DNA from: Phymatolithon calcareum
Taxonomy: Eukaryota > Rhodophyta > Florideophyceae > Hapalidiales
Length of the DNA stretch: 64,000 bases
NCBI GenBank assembly: GCA_977006965.1
Contig: OZ345367.1
Coordinates: 2,108,001-2,172,000 of the forward strand
Reading direction: 5' to 3'
The notes under the pieces were generated by a model that was not told the origin of the DNA, ran no database searches, and saw nothing but the letters and a program-made list of their open reading frames with translations. Both the position numbers and the translations under genes were made by a program. Of the stretch, positions 1 through 8,947 are shown piece after piece (within the stretch, counting starts at the first letter, position 1; every line of letters begins with the position of its first letter).

Positions 1-277
1 GAAGTTGTGCGAAGCTCGTGTGCACGGTCTGCACAGAGGTGGAGGAACCAAGATGACTTGGGGACGGTTTGCAGAACGGCATGTTCTGATAATCGTGGGG
101 GATCCGACTACGGTCTGAAGTCAGTTTGTTTGCAAGCACGAGGAGCGGCATTCCAGGAGCATAGTCCGTTGGACTTATCCCTGGTAGGAAAAACCAGGCA
201 GAACATGTTGTGACGAGTGAGGCACCGAGCAAGAAAAGCAAGTTTGCTGCAATAAAACGCCGTAGCGGGAGGTTCAT
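1..277 (-). CDS. TM9SF/nonaspanin paralogue, N-terminal part, runs off left edge
   Basis: Reading the minus strand from an ATG at 277 gives 92 open codons to the window edge. They begin with a basic residue pair and a hydrophobic signal peptide (about residues 1-26, ending TTCSA). The luminal start WFFLPGISPTDYAPG follows, then LVLANKLTSDRSRIPHDYQ and MPFCKPS. The FxLPG, NKLTS and P-YDY-xxx-PFC blocks are the hallmark N-terminus of TM9SF2/4-type (EMP70) nonaspanins, multi-spanning Golgi/endosome proteins. It is a different gene from its upstream neighbour at 679-2544, with the same orientation and about 400 bp between them, so this is a tandem pair. The rest of the luminal domain and the nine membrane spans lie outside the window. 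The family call is strong from the motifs; the exact subtype is inferred. Confidence 0.85.
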   Translation of the reverse strand, partial: MNLPLRRFIAANLLFLLGASLVTTCSAWFFLPGISPTDYAPGMPLLVLANKLTSDRSRIPHDYQNMPFCKPSPSHLGSSTSVQTVHTSFAQL

Positions 278-678
278 GATGATTTCAATTAAGCGACGAG
301 ACTGAGAGATTTTAGAGAGACGATGAGAATCGCTGTTACGCGATGCGCATCGCGCACGGTAGCGCAGAGCGGAGAGGAGGGACGCCGAAAGGTAATCGGC
401 TCCTTGAACAAAGGCCATGATGCGACAATTAGGACAAAAAATCAGCTTTTGGCCAGACAGCTACTTTTCAAACAAAAACGAGCTTATGATAACTCTTTCG
501 CTGTCTATTTCTCGGTTTCCTCGATATTTGAGTATAGAATCAGCAAAAGTGTACCCATTTATCGAGAAAAACTGTTACTCGAGGCTAAGAATCAATCAAA
601 TTCAGTTCCAGGGTGGATATGGGCAAAATCACTACTTTTCTCATATTTTTTTGTTCCAGAATGCAATGTTTCATTCTT
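278..678. other. Intergenic gap between tandem TM9SF genes
   Basis: This 400-bp stretch is the promoter side of the left TM9SF gene and the 3' side of the right one. It is AT-rich, with overlapping short open frames on the plus strand (323-682 and 417-722) that show no family motif. I see no RNA gene or repeat in it. Confidence 0.5.
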
Positions 679-2544
679 CTAATCGATGTGGACACTGGCA
701 TAGATCTTTCTTACGAACTTGAACGACGACAGGAAGCCGATGCAGCCGGTCGCCAGCGCAAATGCAAACGAGCACACAAGCATATACCCAATATAAATCA
801 GAGTGCTCACGATATGGATCCCGCCGCTGCCTCTTTGGTTGTGTAGAAAGATAAGACTGTACCCGAACACCCATGCCCCTGAAGAGCCTGTGGACAAGAA
901 CGAGGGCCACCACCAGTGATAAGATTCCTTTGACAGCTGTAGATACGTCAGTACCACGCTGACTTCTGCACAAGTCACCACCAGGATCAAAAACACGGCC
1001 GCGATAAACCCGAAAAAGTAGAACAGTTCATTCTGGTAGATACTGTTCAAAATGAACACCAGTTCAATGAACACAACACCAAACGGCAAAATGCCCGAAA
1101 AAGCGCTGAAGACCAGGTTCGAAGTCCTCGAATAATTAGGAATCTCTCTTGGAATTTGGTTCGTACGCACAGGATACTCGTACGCCTTCTGTTTGTACCC
1201 GATGAAAGCGCCGACAACATTGAGAGGTACAGAAATTCCAAACCACATCACCAACAGCAACAAGAGGGTCAAAAACGGTACAGCTCCGGACGACCCACTG
1301 GCCCAAAGTAACAAATTAAGCGCGAAAAACACAAGGAACGAGCATCCAGAGAAGAAGAAAGCAGACCCCAATGTCACACTTCTCTTATTAGTGCCCCCCA
1401 AACCGGAATATGTACGCGCGGAAAAGTAACCGCATATCGCACTTGCCAGAACCCATAGAATCAGCATTGCCGTCAACAGTCCACCGCGGTTGGCGGGGGA
1501 TAGAAATCCAACGAGCGCAAACACAAGTGTCACTGCGCTCATGCACAGAATTTGTGCCCCGGATCCGACGAGAACGCAAAGTAATCCGCTGGCCACCGGC
1601 GGTCGGAAGACGTCGCCATGGATTAATTTCCAACCAGACTCTTCCTGGATTTCCTCGTCATCGTCGATATTGTTGTATCTCGCAAAGTCGAGATACACAG
1701 TCCGCAGCAAAATCATGGCCACCATAGCGGTCAAAAAGAGAGTGATCATCAGAGAATTGATGATGGCAAACCACTGAATTTGCTTCACTTCAGTCTTTGC
1801 TTTGAGCAGAGGATCCCATCTTGTCGCCCATTCCAATTCTGATTCCTTAAACTTGACATCGTACGTCCAAATTACTTTTGTCGAAGACCCGGGTTTGAAA
1901 CACAACATTGGGCTTTTCTCCGCGACAGGGCAAGTGGCAAAATCATTCGCCTTCGTCGTAGACTTTTTGTGATCGACAGTCTTTGGCTGGACCTCGAACC
2001 CAACAACACGCTTCCTTTCTTTCGTGCTGTCCTGGTAAAGCGGTTTGGGAACATGGTACTGCACAGTAAAGGTCATATGGTTGTACAGACAAGTTTTGTT
2101 CCCGTACTGAAAGCCGATGGGCACACCAAGTACTCCTACCGTGACGCCGCTGGAAAAAGAAGATTCATAGATAACCGGTAAATTGTCCAGGATCATTCGA
2201 GCTGAGTAGCTATCCTTAATTCGCGCCGTGAACTTTCTGACATCTTCTTCACCGTAGGTCTTCTCGCATAGAACTACGCACGACTCCGGCACGCCCATTT
2301 TGAGAGCATATTTGGTCAATTCAGATCGCTCGCCCAGAAGCAACTGGCCAAGCGATAGATGTTTTGGATTATCTTTCTTCCTTTCGCTTTTGCAAAATGG
2401 AAGAGAGTAATAATCGTACGGTACATGGTTTACCTTTGACGTAATCTTGTTGGCATACACCAACAACTCGGCTCCTTCGTCTGCAAACGTCGCAATCCAC
2501 ATGAAAAGCAAAAAGCCCAACAAACTGGTTAGGTCTTCGCGCAT
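679..2544 (-). CDS. TM9SF/EMP70 (nonaspanin) endomembrane protein
   Basis: A 621-residue single-exon protein that starts at a true ATG (2544). A short signal peptide (about 1-20) is followed by a luminal domain with LLVYANKITSKVNHVPYDYY and SLPFC, then LSLGQLLLGER and a conserved VLC cysteine, as in EMP70/TM9SF2/4. From about residue 265 there are nine hydrophobic spans, the first being WFAIINSLMITLFL. The length matches the family (580-660). Nonaspanins act in Golgi/endosome sorting and adhesion. The C-terminus is FKFVRKIYASVHID. It keeps the phenylalanine/tyrosine-type export context of the family, but the Golgi-retention motif, usually K-x-D/E at the very end, reads H-I-D here; I checked this base by base at 682-690. 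A second paralogue lies immediately downstream (1-277). Confidence 0.95.
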   Translation of the reverse strand: MREDLTSLLGFLLFMWIATFADEGAELLVYANKITSKVNHVPYDYYSLPFCKSERKKDNPKHLSLGQLLLGERSELTKYALKMGVPESCVVLCEKTYGEEDVRKFTARIKDSYSARMILDNLPVIYESSFSSGVTVGVLGVPIGFQYGNKTCLYNHMTFTVQYHVPKPLYQDSTKERKRVVGFEVQPKTVDHKKSTTKANDFATCPVAEKSPMLCFKPGSSTKVIWTYDVKFKESELEWATRWDPLLKAKTEVKQIQWFAIINSLMITLFLTAMVAMILLRTVYLDFARYNNIDDDEEIQEESGWKLIHGDVFRPPVASGLLCVLVGSGAQILCMSAVTLVFALVGFLSPANRGGLLTAMLILWVLASAICGYFSARTYSGLGGTNKRSVTLGSAFFFSGCSFLVFFALNLLLWASGSSGAVPFLTLLLLLVMWFGISVPLNVVGAFIGYKQKAYEYPVRTNQIPREIPNYSRTSNLVFSAFSGILPFGVVFIELVFILNSIYQNELFYFFGFIAAVFLILVVTCAEVSVVLTYLQLSKESYHWWWPSFLSTGSSGAWVFGYSLIFLHNQRGSGGIHIVSTLIYIGYMLVCSFAFALATGCIGFLSSFKFVRKIYASVHID

Positions 2545-4538
2545 TACTTCGACAAATTCGTACTTCTATTCACGCTTAATGCATAGAAACGGGTTTCGAC
2601 TACGAGGATGCTGACATACCGTAATCATTTGGAGCGATTCCAGGTAGATAAAAGGACGAGGCCAGGATGACGCATGACGCAGATATCAAAGCAAAAGCGG
2701 CGAACCTCGCCGGTCCCGCGCCACCACCCATGACTAGATGGGAGCGATAGACGCAAACACGTCGAAGTTTCAACGCCTATGGCAATTTTCGTGATGCGCT
2801 TGCGCAGGGATTGACCAGACCTTTCGTGGCGAATGTAGACGGATCGCCCTGCCGGTCGGTTTTCTGCCCCGGTTGCTGTCTTGTTAGTGACAACAAGGGT
2901 AGCTGTCTCAAATTTTTATTTAAAAAGCAAGAGTTAAATTTAGGCCCACTATCAGCGGCGGGGCATAGTTTGGACCGTTTTGACTGACTTGACGGCACGG
3001 GCGGGCCCGGAAATTAATGACTGAATATCTTCGTCTTCTCTTTCTTAGGGTGCTCAGTGTGTACAGTACTGCACTCGAAGCCCACTGTACCATGTATTTT
3101 GAGATGCATGGTACATATGCTTAAGAGGCGAAGATCAAAATGATGTTGTTCACTGCAGTGATAAGCCCATAGTAAAAACTGATGCCATTTTGTAGACTTT
3201 GTGTTGTTATTCTGCAAAGTGCGGTAACGGCTCTCAGGAATTCTTTGTGGATATCTTGTATTACATGAATATAGATGCAATAAAAGATTAACCACCATCG
3301 CGGCTAATTGAGGCGTCACAGTTTTGAATCTAGAATGTGCGCACCATGGCCACAACTCTCAAACACTTTTCTTCTTCTTTCTTGCGGGTTCTTGAAGTTG
3401 TCCTAGAACAACTCTACATCATTACGGCTACAATAGACTTTAACATGTAAGAGTGGTACTTGATGTCGCAAAAGCTCAAAGTAGCACAAAGTGCAGACCT
3501 TCTGGGAGCTTAACATTCATATCTCTACGCAACCAATCTTCAGCCGTCGTCCTTCAAAGGGATTTCTCGGGTTGGAAACTATTTAAGCACTGTTTCGATA
3601 GCTCACACGAGAGCTTGCAGTACTTCGAGCACAGGGTCCCACGTCCGACATTAAACACAGCTTTCAGCTGAGCTTAAGCTTGGCGAGTGTAAGACCAGCA
3701 CAAGTTTGCATCGCTCAGAGTTAACAGTATAGTTTGATTTGGTAACAGACAAAAATTTAAGAATTGCTGCAAGGCGAGCTGGCAGCGCAGTTTTAGAGCA
3801 TCTATGACGTCAGCGTGTGCTCGTCATGACTTCCGCTCTATCGCTGACACCGTGGGGATGCTCAAATCAGAATTTTAAAGCGAAAGATTGTCTCCCTCAC
3901 GGGGAACATATAGTTCTCGAAACGAACCAAAACATGCTACTCACGTGCAATGCAATGAGGCCCTTGCGACTGACCGTATGGCTTAGAATCCCAAATCGCC
4001 GTAGTGGAGCGAATTGAGATGCCCCTGTTAGATATTCACAAGCAAGCGAAGTCCGCAGCAGGAGCATAGAGATTTTTATCTGCCAGGGATCTACTGGTTT
4101 CTTCCGTCTGGGCACATAGGACACATGAAACCATGCTCATCGGGTCGGTTTGATATCCCTCCTCCAGTGCGTCTCTGCTCTGAGACTGACCGAGCGTTTT
4201 GGCATGAGCGTAGGTGGAATGAACGAAACAAAGGTGCTCTCGTGAGTTTAATCGGCTCCTGCGTCATGACCAGATCTGCCTATTTCTTACTGCATGCTGC
4301 TACTATCAGGAAAGTTAGCACTCATTATGCTTCTGCGCGAGGGATTCCCTACTGTCTCCTAGAATTGCCCCAAAGTCATCCATCACGAAGTAAGTCAGGA
4401 GATCAATGTCGAGTTTCATGACCTTCGCTGTACAGCATCATGATTTTCATCAGATTTCTGCCTCGACTCAGCTCCCCATGTTTTATTCTGGTAAAGGAGA
4501 ACATTGACCGTGGATCGTAGCGCTCGATTTTTCGAATA
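2545..4538. other. Gene-free stretch, nothing recognised
   Basis: Nearly 2 kb upstream of the TM9SF gene. Only short open frames are present (for example 2777-2998 and 3014-3355 on minus, 4125-4421 on plus), without motifs, a credible start context or family resemblance. The first few hundred bases probably hold the TM9SF promoter. I see no tRNA, tandem array or transposon end until the hAT-like terminal repeat at 4539. Confidence 0.4.
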
Positions 4539-5472
4539 CAAAGAACTTGAGATAGCTATCTCAAGCAGGCCATGGGAGCAATTAACGGCATATTTATTGG
4601 GGGTCGTCGTGAGAGTGCAATTGCTACGGCAATAACTGTCGCGGTACCAATAGCTACTGCAATAACTCTCAAGCTCCCAATATACTGGTATTTCGCATTG
4701 AGCGCAATCGGAGTCGAGAACTTACATAGTCTGCAGTTCCTCTTGTTCGGCATCTTCCGCCACCCTTTTAGCAACAATATCGCTACGTGCGCTTGACATA
4801 GCAACCACGACGGTCTTCGCATCCCAATAGCCTCGATTAACTTTGAGGAACAAAAGAGACTCAAATAATAAAGGGGTCATGCTTTGCCTGTTGCTCGCCA
4901 ATATTCCACCAGCGAGTGAGAACAGACGCTCGATTTCTGCCGATGAACCGATGATGAAATCTAGATTCATGTAACGATGTTCAGTACTTCGGCGGCGTCG
5001 CTTCCGTTTCTCAAAAATCTCAGCCATAGATAGTGATCCATCGTCCTCGTCCGCATGATTACCGTTCGCATTCGTATCAACTGTCAGGTTCTCGTGTCAT
5101 GAGCGCTTTCACGACATGTTCTCGCTTCAGTCGTGCGGCCATCAGTCGGTCGAGTGTGCAACCACGGAAGGAGGGGTGTGAACGATGAGGGAATTTCCAC
5201 CCAGTTTCTACCCTTTTGTTTACACTATGACATCAGTTCCACCGTGGAAACGACGCATACAGCTAGAATAGAACAGCGAGTTTGTATCGATGCGTGGTAC
5301 GCTTATCGACAGATATAACTCAGATCTGCTAGCCAATACGTACTGCAATTGTTTACGACGGAGCAGTTTACGTTGCCATTGGAAACGACGGGCCAATTAC
5401 GGAAATAGCAGTATATTGCCGTAAATTGCAGTACCAGTATACTGCTCCCATGCCCTGATCTCAAGTTCTTTG
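4539..5472 (-). mobile_element. hAT-superfamily transposon relic (internally deleted)
   Basis: The ends are inverted repeats: CAAAGAACTTGAGAT at 4539 and its reverse complement ending at 5472. A second matching block (gcatgggagca-like) continues inside both ends; the left end has a 12-base insertion (agctatctcaag, itself a small palindrome). Short related subterminal motifs recur inside both ends, as is common in hAT elements. Inside is a reading frame for the hAT C-terminal dimerisation domain (4722-5027), but nothing of the RNase-H-like catalytic core, so the element is a deleted, non-autonomous copy. I could not find the expected 8-bp target duplication (left flank ttcgaata, right flank actcatct), so the insertion is old or the outermost bases are lost. 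Confidence 0.7.
4722..5027 (-). pseudogene. hAT transposase C-terminal dimerisation domain fragment
   Basis: A 101-codon frame opening at an ATG (5027). After a short basic lead (KRKRRRRS) it reads SSAEIERLFSLAGGILASNR, then SMTP-LLFESLLFLKVNRGYWD. That is the signature of the hAT C-terminal dimerisation region (S-x-E-x-E-R-x-F-S-x-A ... E-x-L-L-F-L-K-x-N). A full hAT transposase is 600-800 residues with a BED finger and a DDE core upstream; no such coding is visible between 5028 and 5472, so this is a fragment. The basic lead plus intact frame leaves open that the fragment is expressed, but there is no evidence for that. Confidence 0.8.
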
Positions 5473-5802
5473 ACTCATCTTCTGGCAATGCGAGCATTTT
5501 GATTCGCACTCAATTGACGCTACAAGGACAAAATGGGCGCGCGTCATTTCTCACAGATAGAGATGATGCACGTCACTACTTCATTTAGTTCTCATAATTA
5601 TGGTTGCCGCCTCTTGTCGCACGATATCGAGCGGAAACCTGACTGTCAACAATGAGCTATCCTATTTTACGTGAAAAGCAGCTCGAAAAGCAATCCTGAG
5701 ATCGGCAACTCAGAAACAGCTTAAAAGAGCAGACGAGTATAACACCCGCCTCTCTCCCTCTGCCCAGAGCGGCTCAACGCAGTAATCCCTTGTGCATCAA
5801 AC
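5473..5802. promoter_or_regulatory. Upstream region of the secreted Cys-rich gene
   Basis: 330 bp between the hAT relic and the small secreted protein gene, with no coding. An AT-rich stretch at about 5720-5745 (cttaaaagag ... gtataac) lies 60-80 bp before the ATG at 5803 and is the only TATA-like candidate. A C/T-rich tract (cgcctctctccctctgccc) follows it. The promoter role is inferred from position only. Confidence 0.3.
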
Positions 5803-6207
5803 ATGAGCTACTTTTCCATCGCTATCTTCGCCGTGGTGTTCGTCCTGTGGATAAATGTATCTCCGATCGCTGCCGACATCGATGTCGATGCAAGCGACAA
5901 AGTCGTCACTGCCTCGAAAGTTGTGAAACCTTCGCCTGGTTGCAGATCGATATGCAAGGGCGGACCAAAGTGCTATTCTCGCTGTCAGCTTTGCTGTGTA
6001 GGCGAAACTTGCATTATCTCCTTTTGCACAAAGGAGTGCGGTCCCAAGGGGTGCGGACTTACTGACCTCCCGACGAAATGCTTCCAGGTGTGCGTGAAGC
6101 AGGATAAGTGCTACACAAGGTGCCAATTCTGCTGCCGTGATGGGAACTGCATGAATACAGGTGGCTGTGAAAAAGCTTGCTTCTCGAATGCCAGATGCGA
6201 GTCGTGA
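5803..6207 (+). CDS. Small secreted protein with duplicated ten-cysteine module
   Basis: A 134-residue protein from ATG 5803. Residues 1-24 form a clear signal peptide (hydrophobic FSIAIFAVVFVLWI, small residues before the AADID cleavage zone). A 20-residue acidic/polar linker follows, then two cysteine modules of about 39 residues. Module 1 spacing is C-x3-C-x5-C-x3-C-x2-CC-x4-C-x4-C-x3-C-x4-C; module 2 is the same except x5 in two of the last gaps. Both share the core KCY-(S/T)-RCQ-(L/F)-CC. Ten cysteines per module suggest five disulfides each. I do not recognise a named family. By analogy such proteins can be antimicrobial, protease-inhibitory, cell-wall or signalling factors; none of these is shown. 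The gene stands alone between a transposon relic and a non-coding stretch. Confidence 0.8.
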   Translation: MSYFSIAIFAVVFVLWINVSPIAADIDVDASDKVVTASKVVKPSPGCRSICKGGPKCYSRCQLCCVGETCIISFCTKECGPKGCGLTDLPTKCFQVCVKQDKCYTRCQFCCRDGNCMNTGGCEKACFSNARCES

Positions 6208-7729
6208 ATAATTACGTAGGATAATAGCCTTGGCGGTTGATGTTTGCTACATTCTCTATATCGCCAGATAAGTGCTTGGGCTTCTTGCTTGAAAAAAAAC
6301 CTTGTGCTTGGGGAAAACGACAACAGCATAAGCACCATAGTCGCATAGGGAGAATAAAAACGTGATGTACCGGACCGCCAGTGAAGAAGATCATGGCGTT
6401 GGCGTCATCTCTGTCTACTACTGAGCATTGCAATTGCATGGAAAACGGATGATCATAATCGATACTAGATCAATGTTGAAAGTGAATTCCTGACATTGGC
6501 GGTCCACAAACAGTTTCTCCCAACCAGAGTGTCACTTCATCTTCAACATAAAAAGCAAAAAATGTTACCAAGAATTGCTGGACGTATAGCGTTCAGGATA
6601 AGACCCAAATGTAGGTTGCTGGACCATTCCATTTGCTTCAAGATGCAGTCGAAAAGCTAGAAAAGGGCGGGCGTGGTACTGGTGCTGTGGACGTAAAGAA
6701 GAACCCTTGTGAAGTGGAAGGAATTTCTTATTTTGATGAGATGTCGTCCGCATTGTTTGTGAGGTTAATAAGAAGTGAATGTGTATAGGCCCATCATCAA
6801 ACAGCAGCATTCGACAAAGCTAGGAAGTATGCGTTTCCTACCCCAGAACCCAATATAAGCCACAGGCGCACTGAAGTTTATCAATTTGCCGCAAATCAAT
6901 GCCAGTAGCAGCTTTTCACGATGGCTCTGTTGATTACGACCCTATGTGCAAGGCCGGTTCCGTGGAAGAAGGAGACCGTTGATCATCTACACAGGCCTTA
7001 TCAAGACGCCGGACTGGTGCAGAGTTGGCGCTAAAACGGTAGAGGAATTATGTAATGAGAAACCGCTCGAACAACTCAAATTCGTAAACAGTCAACATTC
7101 TCTAAGAATTATGTTTCGGCGACCCCTTACGCACATGATCTGTGGCGGAGTCGCATTGGGATCACGATTGTGATGACAAATAGCTCTCGAGAGCTATTTG
7201 TGCTCATATGCACCTCCTTCCTGCCAAATGAAAAACTACCATCAAAAATAATCTGTTTGTGTCGATACAGTGGGATATGAGATAGGTGCCGTTCTGGGGT
7301 GCTGTATGAGCTCAGCATCGTTCTGTGGCTACAGCTCACTGGCTGGTGCACGTGCTTGTGCATGTAGTCAATTGATTTTTGATAAGCATATAAAAACGCC
7401 TTTTGGTGTCTCAGAGTCGTGGAGCATGTTCTATCGATCAGGCAAGTGAATTGCTGTCTGTCGAAATTCCACTCGCATTGTTGCTAAACCCGTCTCTGTA
7501 TTTCGTGTGACGTTCTCCCTGACAACAAAACGACGGGCGTGATCGCCACCTAACTGGTGCTCCTCATTATTCGTCTGGCAAATCGGAGCTGTGGAGAACA
7601 AAATCGCAATCGCTTTCCGACCCGTCTCCCACTGTTTGTATACTGATGTTACACAACTACATTCACCGCATGGTATAACTGCATCTCACCACAAATATTA
7701 GCAGACAAGTTTGGCGACAAGTGCAAAAG
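6208..7729. other. Gene-free stretch with one perfect palindrome
   Basis: About 1.5 kb without a convincing gene. Short frames (for example 6565-6810 minus, 6946-7173 plus) have no motif. The only structure I see is the 26-bp palindrome at 7176-7201. The last 200 bp are the likely promoter of the Nudix gene. Confidence 0.4.
7176..7201. repeat. Perfect 26-bp palindrome
   Basis: The sequence acaaatagctctc is followed directly by its reverse complement gagagctatttgt, with no loop and a TCGA centre. It lies about 530 bp upstream of the Nudix start, in non-coding DNA. It could be a dimeric factor site or a cruciform-prone remnant. Its function is unknown. Confidence 0.7.
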
Positions 7730-8346
7730 ATGCCCAATTCGGAACATCACAAGCGCAGAGTACAGAAGGTAAGGATTTAGAATCCATTCATCCCCCCCCA
7801 CACACACACACACGATGCATACTCCCCTCTCTGCGAGAGCGATGGAAACTAACTGCATGTCCTGGTCGATCTTCCCGGTTTCTTCATTTCTCGCAGGCCG
7901 GCTGTGTGCCGGTACGGCAGTTTGATAATGGAGAATGGCAGGTGCTATTCGTGACGGCGAACAATAACAAACGGTCATACGTATTGCCGAAAGGCGGAGT
8001 AGAGAAAGGCGAGACGTACAAAATGGCGGCGGAGCGAGAGACGTTGGAGGAGGCCGGTGTGGTGGGTCAGATGCGGAAAGGAAGTTCGGGGAAATTTGAA
8101 TATTCGCGTGGCGGCAATGCAATTGTGCAAAAAATGTGGATCATGTATGTCACGAATGTGCTGGATGAATCGGATGCACGGTGGAAGGAAAGTGGGAAGA
8201 GGGAGAGACGTTGGATGTCGTTTGCTCAAGCTCGTGAAACACTTGTGTGTGCAAATGCACAACGTCCAAACTACAGACCGGAGCTGGTTTGGTTCTTGGA
8301 TAGAGCTCTCGAACAGCTTAAGGAGGACACCCAAGGCGCAGCTTAG
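7730..8346 (+). CDS. Diphosphoinositol polyphosphate phosphohydrolase (DIPP, Nudix)
   Basis: Two exons: 7730-7768 (ATG, 13 codons) and 7897-8346, giving 162 residues. The intron is 7769-7896 (gtaagg ... ctcgcag, phase 0, 128 nt) and holds a poly-C/CA tract. Splicing yields MPNSEHHKRRVQK joined to AGCVPVRQF, restoring the AGCVP strand typical of DIPP enzymes. The unspliced frame is open but reads through low-complexity sequence and has no ATG at its start. The Nudix box is complete: PKGGVEKGETYKMAAER followed by ETLEEAG, with the catalytic E-E pair. DIPP enzymes remove the beta-phosphate of inositol pyrophosphates and cleave diadenosine polyphosphates in the cytosol. The later W-FLDRALEQL stretch fits the C-terminal helix. 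The length matches short DIPP/Aps1 proteins. Confidence 0.9.
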
Positions 8347-8947
8347 AGTATGACAAAGTGCTCTCGTGGATGTGTAGTGTAGAGAGGAAGTAGGTGCGTG
8401 TCGTGGGCAGGAACGGAAACATGGGGCCTGCCTGCCGGTCGTCAGTTGATGGGCTGGAGGTTGTATGATCTCATCTGAGACGGCAATCTTAAATAATGCA
8501 ATAGATAAAGCTTTCGTTTTGCGACGACAGTTGGACGTCAACCGAAATGTAAAAAAGTGTTGCGACAAAGAGCGCATCTTCGCTTCCACTGGAATAATCG
8601 CGTTTATCGTTCGTTTCAGAGCAAGGGTGGGTAGTGTGGCAATTGCAATAGGTACAATAGTTTTGGAGAATTAGAATGTGGCGCTCAATAGAATACAGTG
8701 TAGGGGAAATGTATACTGAAGGCATATCGATAGTTGTCCACTTTCCACATGAAATGCCTCAATAATTCTACGATAATCATCACTGGATGCGCACCCCGCG
8801 TGCTCAAAAGGGGTCATACAGTACAATAGCTTTGTCCGCTTCAGATATTCAGTGCAGAAGGTGCATCGAAAAATGGGTTATCCCTCTACTGAATACTTAT
8901 GGAGCGCAAGAACGCAGGATTTTTCTGTTCGACTGTTCTTCTTCAAG
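8347..8947. other. Intergenic stretch
   Basis: 600 bp between the Nudix gene and the proline-rich gene. The frame of the next gene's first exon is open from about 8852, with a possible earlier ATG at 8873, so part of this stretch could be coding. Otherwise nothing is recognised. Confidence 0.4.
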
